A stretch of 64,000 nucleotides of DNA from Glandiceps talaboti (GCF_964340395.1 NC_135555.1:20159947-20223946), one strand, 5' to 3'; shown: positions 1-12,224, counted from the stretch's first letter. Translations and numbers: made by a program. The notes: generated from the sequence alone by a model not told the origin.

Positions 1-561
1 GTCAGCTTCCTCCGCTTGTTGTTCTTTTCTTTCTGTTCTTCCTTAACTCGTCTCTCTGCCCTCTGAGCTGCCTTCCACAGTCTCTTTTCGTCTTCCTCGT
101 CGCTGGCTAGTTCATGTGTTTCATATTCCTCTGCCGTCTTCCATCCTAGCTTCTCTGAATCGGCAATTAAAACTAACTTTTGTCTCTCTTGGATTATCTT
201 CATACCTGTATCTAAAGTCTCCTTCGCTTTGTCCAGTCGTTTTGTGTCTATTTCCTTCGCTGCTTTTCCAAGACAATCCAAAACCTGTTCGTTGTGTTTA
301 AACTGTTTCTCACATCCCTTCTTCTTAAATGTTCTCGGTTCTCTGTACTTCAGGTGACTACGAATTTCGTTTATGTTTTCGTCTGCCTTCTCATTAATTT
401 CCGCGCGGAAATCTTGTAACTTGGAGTCCATCAATCTGCCTATATCGTTGAGGAGTTTATCGTCCCTGGCAGTCATCCGTTCAGTTACTTGCGCCGTAAT
501 TTCGTCAACGGAAACACTGTCCGTGTTCGACGTCTTGGCTGGGGTGTCAGCATTAGTCTCC
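1..561 (-). mobile_element. DIRS-like retroelement, gag-like ORF1 start (cut by window edge)
   Basis: An open frame reads on the minus strand from an ATG at 561 off the left edge (187 codons seen). It is rich in Lys, Glu and Asp. The part with RQKLVLIADSEKLGWKTAEE followed by ELASDEEDEKRLWKAAQR resembles the gag-like first ORF that precedes reverse transcriptase and tyrosine recombinase in DIRS-type elements of marine invertebrates. I recognise this from the family pattern, not from an alignment. The enzyme ORFs would lie left of the window, so whether the element is whole cannot be judged here. The visible part is open, which suggests a fairly young copy. A host gene with a coiled-coil or acidic product is the alternative. 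Confidence 0.5.
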
Positions 562-913
562 ATACTGCTTAAGTTTGGCTAAGTGGTAAATAATTTGGCG
601 GTAAGGTACAAAAATTGGTGAGTTAAGGTTACGGCCCTAGTCCGCAAACATGCAAGCCTGGAATGGTTCTGCCTCATGCAGCAACTCCAGGTCATACATG
701 GCTTCAACAGCCTTGTCCAATCACGCCACTACACTTGGAACTTCTGACCAATCGTTGGTCCTAAAATTCCCGCAATACCATTGACGTCACGTTACCCGTG
801 ACTCCTTCATTCTGATACATTTCCCGCCTCACCTAGACTACAACAATTGCTACATTTCTCGATCCGACACAACAATATTTTCACGCTTTACTACGAACCG
901 CTAGAAAATATTA
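562..913 (-). other. Presumed 5' leader or terminal region of the DIRS-like element
   Basis: There is no open frame here. The stretch lies directly upstream of the gag-like ATG and ends where the 2.7-kb repeat begins, so it probably holds the element's 5' untranslated and terminal repeat region. No second copy is in the window to define its ends. The neighbouring repeat is dated as separate because it recurs alone at 37.9 kb. Confidence 0.3.
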
Positions 914-3663
914 TTTTGCTGTGCTCAGGGGTCGGTCGGAAATAAAAAAACTTTTTTTTTTCTGATGTCGGAGCTGCAAATTAGGGTCGGTCGGGAGATG
1001 AGAAACAGAAAAATAAAAAGGGCCGCCCTAACATTTTTTCAGGTACCCCCCCCCCCCCCACACACACACACACTGTCCATATATTTTCAAGTCGCCCCCC
1101 CCCCCAACAAGTTTTTGTGAAAGCAGCCTTTTGGCGTCTTGGACCAGTGTTCTGCCGAGGCCGCGACCTTGTAACATTGGCCCCTAAAATTACAAATGAT
1201 GCAATAATTTTCCCACCTTTCGTCGCTTTGGCGCATTCATTTTACGGCAGAAATCAAAATTATCTAAGTCAATCCCACAAGAAGTATATTGACTCGTAAG
1301 GGAAAGTTTTGTTGACATCATATACATGTAAGATACATTGACAACGCGCAGTTCTATTGTGAACATAAAAAATGCCGCAAAAAGCTCAGCTTTGATAATC
1401 TTAATCTACAAACTTATTCTACAAATTGAAACATTAGAGGGAGTAGCAAGATGAGACGTCGAAATGGACGTCTCTCGTCACTTGTTTTGTCTACCGTCAC
1501 TGTCGTGACCTCTGAACTACTTACTGACGGCAGTGACGTGTGCAAAAAACCAAACTTGCTACCGGAACATCTCATCTCTGCCACAGCTTAGAAGCATTAG
1601 TAAACCAAATTTATGGGACAGGTTGTGATTTTCATTTGTTGATGGGTTAGATTAATGGAAACAAAATGAGTACATGTGTATTTTGATTCCGAAAAAGCTG
1701 TGTTAGGGGATCGTACCGAGTGTTGCATGATGTTGACAGTGACACATGTGAATGTTGGGCACTGAATCAATGCGTGATCACTGGCATGACCACTATAGAC
1801 GGCCGATGCATGTGTGCCCGGTCAGACATGAAGAATGAACTTGTTGTGCAAATCAGAAAATAATTACAGTAGTATATACAAAGCATCCCAACTTTGACGT
1901 TGTTGATAGTTTTAGTTAAAGATTCAAGTTCTGAGTTTCAAGGACACCTAATGTCAGCTTTCCGTATCAAGTTTATGGTATGTATATAAACTAATGCTGT
2001 CGTTTGATATAGCAGGACCAAATCATGATACACAGCCAGAACCGGTAATTAATAAAAAAAAAGAAGAAGTTATTTTAAAGTTTGTTTGACTGTATTAATT
2101 GTAAGTTTTTCGTTCACATTTGGTACTGTATTGTAAGTTTTTCGTTCACATTTGGTACTTTTTAAAGTCAGGGATTTTTTTCTTCAAAATGTCATGAATG
2201 TGAAGAGGGAATGATAAACACACCAGTGTACTAACAGTTTTAAAATGCAACAAGTGGTTCAATCATATGTTCACTGTGACTTATTTTGAAGTTGTTCTTT
2301 GTCCTTGTCTGAAAAAAAGGAATTATAAATTTGAGCACTGCTATTCATTGATATTCAGATTAAAAATTGTGACTCCCTGGCTGTCCAATCTTTCTAAACA
2401 ATATATAATATATTCTGTAGAAATGACTTAAAATGACATAATCTTAATTGCCTTCTATTTCTAAGGTGTAATGTGTAGTAGTGCAGTACACAATTTTCAA
2501 AAAATAGCTTACTGGGAACTGTTATTAGGAATGGAATTTTTTTAATGTAGTTAGGTAATGGTCTATACGTAATGGAATATCTCAGACCACAGTATCTCTA
2601 TAGTAGTCTGAGATAATATATATGAATATTTCATAGACAATTATAATTGACCCTACTCCCTGTCAAATGACACCACTTTTGCAACCGAGGGGCCTTTGTC
2701 CCCACTTGTTGGAAACCTTGGCAGAACACTTCCGTCTACCCTTTCACCGCCCACCCCACCCTCCCATCCCTTTGTTACGTTGGAGCAGCATGTGTCTTTC
2801 ATGGCTGAAGTCGTTGAGGTTTGATGAGGGACAGGGCTCGAAATTGATGCCGTCGCGCGGTACATTTTGCTGCATGTAATAATAGAATATTTCCATCATT
2901 TTCAAAATAATGCTTAAAAATTGTAAAAGTCATACTGCATTCCTAAAAACAACAACAATTTCTTTACCAGTTTTTAGCTTTAAATCAGTTTTATCATTGG
3001 GGAAATGACCGACTCCGTAATGGCAATGCGTTTCATGACCCATGACATGTGCATGGCCTTGGAAGATGTTCGATGTTTACATTATTACTTTTAATTACTT
3101 TTAAACAGTAAATCCCAAAGGAGTTCTGAGTTCTAAAAATGTTTACATGATATCTGATTATTTTGACAAATTCCCATTGAAGAAAAATGTTTCATAGAAG
3201 TAATGATTTACATAAATGAAAATTCCTCTAGCACACTGATGACAATCACGCCGCAGTGTTTCAAAAAGTTACACACTAAAGTTCAAATTGGATAACTTGA
3301 AAAAATTGTTAGCGATGTCAATGCCCCTTTGATTAATAGGACGAATGTATTAGTACTCCAGATAAAATCACACAATAGTTGATGGCTACAGATATACACC
3401 CATCAGGATGATAAGTATTCATCTTCTTACAAAGTTGTTCTACGAACTTGTCAACCTTGCTAAAATGAAGGAAAGAGACCTGTAACAAGGGTTCAATACA
3501 GAGAAGAGACAAGAAGTTGCAGAGAGACTGACAGGACAGAAAGGACAGAGAATAGAACTGAAAAAATACAGATTTTTTTCTTGCCCCCCCCCTTTTTTTT
3601 TATATTTCGCCCGCCCGCCCCGCCTGACTTGCACCGGAGATGAGAAACAAAAAAAGTCACCCT
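914..3663. repeat. 2.7-kb dispersed non-coding element, copy 1 (one end inverted)
   Basis: From about 1126 to 3663 this matches 37990-40555 nearly base for base, with small indels. No coding frame is conserved between the copies. The right end reads GGAGATGAGAAAC then an A-rich run and CACCCT. The other end, seen in copy 2, reads AGGGCGGCCC then GTTTCTCATCTCC, so the termini form an imperfect inverted repeat typical of a DNA transposon. In this copy the left-end 121 bp (914-1034) are in reverse orientation, followed by C-runs and a CA run before homology resumes. It carries a hairpin at 1453-1474 (arms GAGACGTC) and another at 2578-2615 (arms TATCTCAGACCAC, one mismatch). Probably a non-autonomous DNA element; the superfamily is unproven. 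Confidence 0.75.
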
Positions 3664-3985
3664 CAGTGTAGATCATAGTTATTGCTATTATGCTTCCTGA
3701 ATTTGTAGAGGCAATCCAATGTTACTAAGAGATCGTCCGTATAATAATATAGACAGTGCGGAAACGTTATGAAATGAAACGTTTTCTTTTTATTGTCGCC
3801 ATCTTTCATGTAGTCTTGAAACGTTTTGATATGCCAGTCGACACGTAAGCCTGGAAAATGTTCCTGTAATTTAGTACATTTGTCCTTGAAGATATCTGCC
3901 GCTGGCTGCTCGGGTTCAATAACTCGTAAGTAAACCTCTGGGTGTCGTTTTAGAGCAAAACTCAGAATAGCTGCCACTCTTGTAC
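3664..3985 (-). pseudogene. Histamine N-methyltransferase-like exon, truncated by a repeat
   Basis: A minus-strand frame begins after a good acceptor (TTCCTTCCTGTAG, exon from 3985). It encodes GTRVAAILSF (motif I region of the SAM-binding fold), VIEPEQPAADIF (compare human HNMT VVEPSAEQIAKY), LRVDWHIKTFQDY (FAWHKETSSEY) and LYYYTDDLLVTLDCLYKF (LYYVKDIPATLKFF). The order and spacing match HNMT. The frame then reaches the boundary of the 2.7-kb element at 3663 with no splice donor, so the exon looks cut by that insertion. No further HNMT exons were found on either side. A gene fragment or pseudogene is the best reading; the rest of the gene could lie outside the window. Confidence 0.6.
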
Positions 3986-4319
3986 CTACAGGAAGGAAAT
4001 TTGCATTAAATGTAAAGTGTTGTTTAAGGCCCAAGGGGGATATATAAAAATATTGCATCATACAATGTGGGCTGATATTGTGTAAGCAGAATCCAAGTCA
4101 TTTTCACCAACACTGCAACGCATGTCCTATCTAAATATAGTTACAAAATTTGAAAAATCCGGAAAATCATAAATATGTACATGGTAGGCACTCCACAGTT
4201 AGTGTCTTCATTAAAATTTGCATACACAGTGAGACTTGTTGGACTTCTGGTGGCATTCATGAATCTGAAGTAGGTAACTGAGACAGACAGGTGAAAGGAC
4301 TCGACAACAAAGTAGGTAA
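3986..4319. other. Intron-like sequence upstream of the HNMT-like exon
   Basis: This flanks the acceptor of the HNMT-like exon. A minus-strand frame at about 4150-4290 follows a CTGTCTCAG acceptor and contains FRFMNATRSP, loosely like the N-terminal FRRFLNHST of HNMT. No clear donor follows, so it is not called as an exon. Nothing else is seen. Confidence 0.25.
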
Positions 4320-4410
4320 TTAAAGTGGCCTTATGGATGTCAACACATTGCAAAAAGCTCAAAAAATGTGTAAAACAAATTATTGTATGTACAATAACAA
4401 ACATGTTCAA
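4320..4410. repeat. Deleted derivative of fold-back family A
   Basis: The left end AAAGTGGCCTTATGGATG matches the terminus of the family at 14942, 23597 and 35963. The sequence then jumps to that family's core: a GCAAAAAGCT word, TGTGTAAAAC and GTACAATAACAAAC. The arms between are missing, so this is an internally deleted copy in reverse orientation. Confidence 0.55.
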
Positions 4411-7067
4411 CATTTATTAATCTTTGCAATCCCAAGGTACATGATAAATTATTTATCAAAACATGACGGAGCATTCGCAATGTTGAAACCAGCCTGTTCA
4501 ATATTCACTTGAATCAGAACTATGGATAAACTTTCAAATGAAAAATTTCAGTCGACTGTATAATAGAATTTGTAGTAGAATTTTATAATTATTTAATTGT
4601 GGAACAAAGACGACAACAAAAGGTCACAGGTGAAAACCTAGTGTGACGTAGTAATATAGCAATTTCTCAATTTGTATGTAATTATCTACAAAAACCAAGT
4701 ACCTAAATAGTTGTATTGAATTGACTTTTATTCTGAACACAAGTTTGAATTTTTTGCCTGATTTTGAACTATATTCTTTAGTCTTTGACAACAGATTGAC
4801 CCACTATTCAGTATACGTGACCTTATGAATCTAACAAGGGGTCATCGGTGCCTGAAAGTTTATATCGCCCTGTTACTAACTAGCTGTCACACACAAAAAA
4901 CCCCACATTTTTTTGCGTATTTGCCGATATAGCGACGAAAATCAAACTGCTAGGTCGACCCTTATGTTCGGTTTTAATCGCATTACCGATTTTGAGCCGA
5001 GTGGTCGAGAACGCATGAAGTATACAATAGACAAATAATCCATGCAACATTCACAAGCCTTGATATGGCTGAACAATGGGACGTGTCTTATGTTATAGTG
5101 TAGCTCATATGAAGATATGTGTACATTTCGTTGGTTTTTTTTAAATGTTTACCGTTTCTTTTGAATGGTAATGTGCCCTCCATCCTTAACCCTTACTGTG
5201 CAGTCACTACTCCATTCATGGTACAGTAGTATGACTTATTTTCAATACTACTCGCCACAACTATTTTTCTCCGTAATTAAGTTCTCCTCGTAATTTTGGC
5301 AAACTATTTTGGTCCGGGCCGCGGTCGTACTATTGCATTTCATTCTTGAGACCATGGACGCTTCCTTTATACTTCCATGTGCAGGCATATGGTTTCTGAC
5401 TTTGCTGGACTGGTTTTACTTGAACTACAAAGGTCAACCCAATTCACACCTTCTAAACCCCCCTTTGTCTTACACTATCCAATACTGATAAGACTTCAGC
5501 AGCAACTCAGACAAGGAATTGGTTATAACCCGCTACACAAACTTTAATATTAGCTCCGGTAGAGGACTGCTAATCCTGTACATGTCAAACAATGTGTCAA
5601 CAGATAAAGGGTATAATACATTGATGTCTGCATTGAAAAGTGGGCAATATAAGGGAGGATCACCCTCAACATTGTCTTTGACAGAACGAGTTATGTGCAG
5701 TCATTTATTCAACAAGCTGTTGACAGTCAATGCCATCATTAAGAAAATCATACCTATGAATTGAAAAGACAAACTTTAAAATCTAATACATCTATAAGTA
5801 CAAGTATCAATAATTGTGAATAGAAGCAGCCTGCCAACAATTACTCTAACTTCCATACAATAGAATAGTGCGACAACAATGAATGAATTATTCAATGTAA
5901 CTAGTTTCTATTCTAATTGCAATGTCATTTGATGGGACTTTTCCTTTACATGTAAGCTACACAATTATACGTTCAAACTTAAATAGTGCTTTTCTTTCTT
6001 TCAATTCAGTTAACTTTCTCAGTATGTTTTGTGCATTCGTAACTGTCTATGAATTTTGATGAGATGTGTGATTCGAGAATTTTCATTTGCAATGCTGATT
6101 CTGAACTGCCATGTTGTCGGTGTTAACAGTGACTTAAATAAATTACATGATATTCAAAGCATAAACACACGATCCCATATGGTGATGGGGAATACACGTA
6201 CAATATTATGAATGTGTGTAGGCCAAAGATGTGATGTTAACTAGTCTCAGAATTCTTCATAAAGTGGATTCATCTCTTTCTCCCAACCGTCTATGGTTGA
6301 CTAACGTCCCTTTATATGTGATTAGACACTTTATTGACGAATGTAATTTTTTGATTCTTCTTGAATCTCAGATGCGATCTCTTGCTATCACTTCAATTTG
6401 AAGACACTTCGTGATTAACGATTCAAATGAAGACTTCAAATCCAACCACTCTACCCAGTATCAACAGTTTCAAGGGCTTTTAAGCACTCTATGGTTGCAC
6501 CTTCTACGGGCCCAGCCTTTGTCATCCCTGTTAAGGGGAGGGGTGGTTTCGTCCACTAACTGTACAGAAGTTTACTTCCAAGCTGCGCAGTCACCTACAG
6601 AAGCTGAGTGTGGCAGTACAAGCATATTCCTTTTATAGTTTGCAGTGGGATGGGTAATCTTGGGCAATTCAGTGTGGGGTATCCACCAGTGAATCATCAA
6701 GGTAATGGGTGACTGGAAAAGTTATGCTTACCTGCGTTATTTGATATCACTTACCATATTGAACTCAGTACTACAGTGTGCTATACAACCCCCTCTCTAC
6801 AATTCTTCTTCAGCTACTAAGCCCAATACCTAACTACCGTTTGGGTTTGGGGTATTTCAGTTGTACATGTAGTACATAATTTGTGATTTACATTGCATGT
6901 CCTACATAAAGTGGAAATACGTGCACATTGTATTGTTGGGTATTTTATTGCATATCAGAAAGACATTCCTTTTGACAGGGGCATTTTATTGAAGTATATT
7001 GGTACCTATGTTGTGTAAGCAAACGGAACTTTGTGTTACATCCAAATATAACCATACTTTAAATCTT
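4411..7067. other. Stretch without a supported gene
   Basis: Both strands were read. A plus-strand frame ending at 5764 (about 80 codons, with SLTERVMCSHLFNKL) is the longest open frame, but it has no recognisable domain, promoter or splice context. The rest is AT-rich unique-looking DNA with no tRNA, no clear repeat and no domain match. Confidence 0.4.
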
Positions 7068-7139
7068 TGTATGTATGTATGTATGTATGTATGTATGTAT
7101 GTATGTATGTATGTATGTATGTATGTATGTATGTATGTG
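7068..7139. repeat. (GTAT)n microsatellite
   Basis: About 18 uninterrupted TATG units, followed by decaying GT/CT-rich sequence to about 7230. Open frames here are products of the repeat. Confidence 0.95.
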
Positions 7140-7402
7140 TATATATATGTGTATCTGTCTCTGTGTGTCTCTGTGTGGTTGTCTGTCTATGTGCCTGGCT
7201 GCATGCGTGTGTCTGTGTCGTGTCTGTAGTACGATTTTTGTCGAGGTAGATGACATTTTGGTTCGTTGTATACGTAGTATGTACATTGTTTTCAAATCAT
7301 TTTCATATTTTAATATTTACATATTGGTATGAGGGTAACACTGTTTTCTTTATCTCGGCTGAGATCGATTAGTTACATGGATTCTTGGGTCTTGATAACA
7401 AT

Positions 7403-7630
7403 TCAAAATGTATTCGTTCCCATGGAAACGTAGAAAACATTCTGTGTAGCATCGTTGTTTGCCTCTTTCACTGTAATTATTTTACCACGATACAAGTGAT
7501 AAATTTGTTCATATAAGACAACTGTAATGCCAGTAAACATCATGCAGAAACCATAAAAGTAGAAAGAATTGTTATAATCCTTGGTTGTGTCATATATCAT
7601 ATATTTCATTTCAACCAAAGCCATCCACAA
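7403..7630 (-). pseudogene. Monocarboxylate transporter (SLC16)-like C-terminal fragment
   Basis: The minus frame encodes MIYDTTKDYNNSFYFYGFCM, then a hydrophobic segment (FTGITVVLY) and a charged tail. D-x-T-x-x-Y-x-x-S-F-Y-x-x-G is the usual lead-in to the last transmembrane helix of SLC16 transporters. Stops lie just upstream in frame, and no AG acceptor lies between them and the match. No other SLC16 exon is found within several kilobases. It therefore looks like an isolated relic, or a terminal exon using an unusual splice. The match is short. Confidence 0.35.
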
Positions 7631-8704
7631 TAGTCATTAATATCATGTCTATATTAAGCAATCACAGAATTCTGACCAGTGGTAAGTTTGTGTTTATTTG
7701 GGACAGTTACATACAAATGTGGTATATGTTTCAGCTCAGGATGCTATGTATACAATGTGTACATCATTCTGTTTGGGGTTTACTCATTTGCACTGAACAA
7801 CATTTGGTTCATGATTTCTCATTGAGTGGGACAGCAGGGTAAAGATATAATTATATACCACAGGTAGAGCTAGACTGATTGCTATTAGGGTAAAGATTCT
7901 CAAAGAACTTATGAAGGCAATTCAACTATTTTCCTCCAAACTCATACTGCTGCTGTTAATGTTAGCTATGTAGAGTCTGGGACATTTCAACGATATACAC
8001 AAATTAGTAAGGCAAATTCAGTAACCAGAAATATTATTTTTTATAATTCCATTCATATTTTCATCTTTAGTTATCGTACTTACTTAATCTTTTTATGGTT
8101 ATCTTGCAATTAAACTCTTGGTCTTTCACGAATATTAAATTGTTGCCCTGAGATGAAAATGTCCAGAGTGTATTTATATCATTCAAGGATGTAGGGTTAG
8201 TGTCTACCAAGTGCCACATACAGAGTCAGGAATATCTCCTGATTGGTATAAGCATGCTAACTGATCGGAACAGAAACATGCAATGGACTGCATGCATTTA
8301 TCCCACTTTTGAATGAAACTGTACGCAGGTATCATTGGTTTATCCCAATTGGGATAAATTATCCTCATTGGGCTAACTGGATAAAAAGAAGACAAAACAT
8401 TCTTCAAATGCATGCATCGAAAAACTGCCATGGACAACCTATGTCCTCTGTCATTTTTGTAGGTCTTTGAAAGTAGAATGTACAATTGTATAATACATGT
8501 TTTCACATGTGCCTATGACATAGCTATATGGGCCAGAGTATTGAAAGGTTTATATTGATTGGGATACAAAAATGTATCATGATATTCCCGACTAAGGCAG
8601 TAACAGTATGCTTTGTTCAATGGGCCAAATACATTAAAGAGTCATTTCATAGATCTGACTGTTCTACTGTGTTATTTCTGTTTCATCAAAAGAATTAGAT
8701 ACAT

Positions 8705-8825
8705 AAATTGAAACATGCTAAAGCCGGCAAATGGACTGTTTGACAAAGCCTGTCGATCTGAACAGGTGAAATGTTAAGTAATAATAAGAATCCTTGGTCG
8801 TGGTACACAAACATATTATTACTAT
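8705..8825 (+). repeat. Dispersed repeat, copy 1 of a pair
   Basis: Words such as GCAAATGGACTGTTTGACAA, AGCCTGTC, CTGAACAGG and GAATCCTTGGTC recur in the same order at 9750-9860. The unit is non-coding and lacks visible terminal repeats. Confidence 0.7.
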
Positions 8826-9749
8826 GTTTTACCAACCTGATGGATCTATTTAAGGATATAGTAAAATTGTTAAAGGGGAATGCTACTCTAACAAATAAAG
8901 GTATTTTCATAAAGTTGGGTTCTGGAAACATGCTAAAAGTAACTGTGTGAAATCTATCGAATAGTGTACATGCAAATTAGATGAATAATTTCATGATAAT
9001 TTTTGGGTGCACCTCAAAAATGTTGGGACACCTGAATTGTAGAAATAACGTTTATCATGATATTCCTGACTAAGGCAGTGAATTGTTTATCATGTATATC
9101 AATACTTGCTGGTGGTGCTGTACCCCTTCCAAGGCATAATTCCACATGATTATGATTAGACTAAATGATTTTTATGGGAGATTTTATTTCAATAATATCA
9201 GCTTTCATTCTTATCTCAGTTTATGCACTCAAAGGGTAACACATACAGGAATAGGTTGTATATTCAATTGAGGAAACTGAAAACAAGTTGGCCCACATAA
9301 TAGCTTAACAATACTTCACTTCAGCAAATGTAAATTAACAAACTCGAAATGAGATAGCTTTAAAACATATTTTTTTTAATCAGCTAAAATAAAAAAAAAA
9401 TTCAAAAGTGCATACTGTAAGATTACATAAGTTAACCCTATATGCTAACACTTAAAAAGAAGCTTAAAAATCTTCCTGTCATCCTTGGAGAGAAATATAC
9501 AAGCTGATACTAAAAAGATGACCTATTGCACTGTTTTTACTGCACTTTCAGTAGAAGTAAGGTATTAACCTCCCTATACCATACTAAAGCCAAATTATTT
9601 CCTTTGAACAGAAAAAACGGTCAAGACAACTTGTCTCTACATCACTGATTTTCCATTGCTCGAAATTTGTGTCAAAACGATCCAAATCACTATAATTTTT
9701 CCTCATTTTTCATAAATCTACTCGTCTAGTGACTCATTCGGTCACTAAA

Positions 9750-9860
9750 GCCAGCAAATGGACAGTTTGACAAAGCCTGTCAACCTGAACAGGCAAAACG
9801 GTACTCGTAAGTAGAAAGAATCCTTGGTCTTGGTGCAAGAACATATTATCACTATGCTAC
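9750..9860 (+). repeat. Dispersed repeat, copy 2 of a pair
   Basis: Same orientation and order of words as the copy at 8705-8825, at roughly 85-90% identity by eye, about 1 kb apart. Confidence 0.7.
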
Positions 9861-11291
9861 ACTCATTACAAAATAACATCTACCCACAGAACCAATTTTA
9901 TTTCAAATGAATCTAGCAAATATCAGTCAAAATTTGCCAAGTTGTTCCTGGTACTTTTGAAATCATTACAGAATTTAGTTGTTCCCCATCTTGTTTCCAT
10001 GGATATTATCAATCTAATATTTCCCAACACAGAGTTGAACTACATGTATAATATATTTTCTTTCTCTATTTTTAGCCCCACCCACCCCCAAAGGCTACTA
10101 CAATGGACTCCGTCTGTGTGTCCATCATTCTCAGACATGCAATATCCGATTTCTTTCAAACCTAACACAAAGGTGACATATCATATGGAACATATGCATG
10201 TCAATCTGTTTTTTGATATATGCATACTGTAGTAGCCATATTGGTAGTTAACAAATCAACATTTACTGCGTAACTCAAAAACTAATACTCAGACACTCCA
10301 TTCAGGTGTCTACCCCCATATTATCACATGCAAGCTATCTTTAGAAACATTGACCTTCAGGCTCAATTATAGAAATGAAGCCAATTCCTGCCTATCACGG
10401 ACACATTGTAGTGTTTACACAAATTGCAGAGGTCTGTGTCTTCTACAAAGACTTGTTAAATTTGCATTGTGACTGATTTTCCTTGTAGATTTTAACTATA
10501 CAAGAGTTGACATTTTCTTGGCCTAATTAACACAAAAAGTTTACAACTTTTATTTCTCAGGTGCATACTCTGTAAATATTATTTTTTGTTCTTTGTCAAA
10601 AATATTCACATATATTCCTTATCCGCTATACCATACTCATACCCTGTTACAGGCAAGGGCAACATATTTCATACACCTGTTTGTAATTGGTATTTTTGTG
10701 AAAGGCACTCCAATAAAATTTCTCAAAAAGTAAAATCAGCAATAAATGTCATTGACCTCTTTGTTATTGACAAATAATTAAAGTGTCTAAAATTCATATG
10801 ATATAAGTCTTGTATTAAAGGTCTGTGCTCCGAAGGTTGCCGAACAAAAGCCGAAGGATGGGAGTACTTTGGACACACAGCTTGGAGTTAATGCCCTTGA
10901 TGTGCACCTTTGGTGCAATACAACCTTCCGTAGCTTGTAAATATGAAAAGAAAGCCCAAAGGTCTAGCTGCTAGACTAATGATATATTCTATAAAGAGAT
11001 GTTGACGGGGATGTATCTCAATTTTACCAAGCTGCCTAGTTTGTCTGTCACAAGCTCTGCTACAACTAACTACTTCTGATGAGTTCCCCCCCCCCCTTAA
11101 ACTAACAAAATCTGTTGTTATTAATCACTATATCAAAACAGAAACTGTCATTCAGAAATCTTGCTACCCAGTATCACTGCACACGTACTCATGGCTTGTT
11201 ACATAACATGAGGCACGTTCATACCAAGTACATACCAAGTTCACAGCTTTCAATGAAGTTATTATCGGATGAGCATGTGTGTGAAATGTAT

Positions 11292-11561
11292 CAGGGGTGA
11301 ACAAATCCACTGGTCCTGGGTCCAGGACTAGCGATTTTTTTGGGCGGACCACACAAATTTTACCTTGGCTGGTCCGTTGGACCAGTACCTTACTGTTAAT
11401 AACTATGTTAAAAAGTTGTCTGAATATACAGATTCATAGGTAAGATTTAATGTTTCACATTAGCGGGACCTTGGAATACTAATTCTTTCAGCAGGACCAC
11501 TGGATTTTTTAAGGCATCGGTACGGGGACCACCAGTTCACAAAATGATTTGTTCACCACTG
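11292..11561. mobile_element. hAT-like non-autonomous element (MITE)
   Basis: The ends are CAGGGGTGAACAAAT and, read from the other side, CAGTGGTGAACAAAT. The CAG start and length fit hAT-superfamily terminal repeats. The arms stay similar inward, with repeated GGTCC and GGACCA words. The inside is non-coding. The 8-bp flanks (AAATGTAT and AATACTAG) are not identical, so a target duplication is not confirmed. Confidence 0.6.
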
Positions 11562-12224
11562 AATACTAGTATGTGGTGTAGTAGACAAGCCAACCTTGGC
11601 CTTATCAATGATTTATTTACAATTAAATACTATGGAGTGAAAGATTTCACCATGATGAATATAGAACTCGTCACAGGTTGATAATTTTAACACAGCTTGA
11701 GCCAGGCAAACTACTGGTAGATGAATTGACAGAAAAAAATTCTAATTCATATTTCAGTTTCTTTGTTCTTGGTAACACACACAAATTTAAATACATGTAT
11801 AGACAGGCTGTGTAGTCTGGGAAACAGCGGTCAGGGGTCAGTATACTAAATTTTTCGAAAAGATGAATATGCAAAAGAGTTTAGATTTAGTTTTCATATT
11901 ACAAAATCATTATATCCTTTCACTAAATCAAGATTCACATCAGTATTTTGTCTACAATTTGGAGCAAATTGTAGAAAATTTCCCCCTGTTGAGCTAATGA
12001 TTATTTCATATTCTCACTGTACTTTGTTTCTACAAGGAAAGCTGTACACAAAAGTTGACTTTCCAGTGTAATGGATTATAACAATAGGGGTATGGGACAG
12101 AAAAAAACAACTATCAACATTTTTAAGAGAAGTTGTCTGCCAAGAATTCTTTCAAAAAATCAACAAAAAAGATAATATTTCTCTTGTTATCTTGAAGTAT
12201 TTCAGTAGTGAGAAAGTAACTGAT

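Larger units (their letters stand above)
7843..11291. other. Stretch without a supported gene; minor repeats
   Basis: No frame with a recognisable domain on either strand. It contains one ~110-bp repeat pair (8710 and 9755), a short repeated word TATCATGATATTCC at about 8577 and 9055, and a degraded relative of fold-back family B at about 9600-9760 (the 'tcacaca-less' ACATCACTGATTTT and GTCTAGTGACTCA words). Confidence 0.4.

Noticed and set aside
2653-2879. Overlapping ~70-codon frames on both strands inside the 2.7-kb repeat (also at 39544-39846)
   Set aside because: The frame is not kept between the two copies, which differ by indels here; Pro-rich translation comes from C-rich sequence.
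4141-4413. 90-codon minus frame as an upstream HNMT exon
   Set aside because: Its first third is the core of fold-back family A, and the FRFMNATRSP part lacks a donor; similarity to HNMT is too weak.
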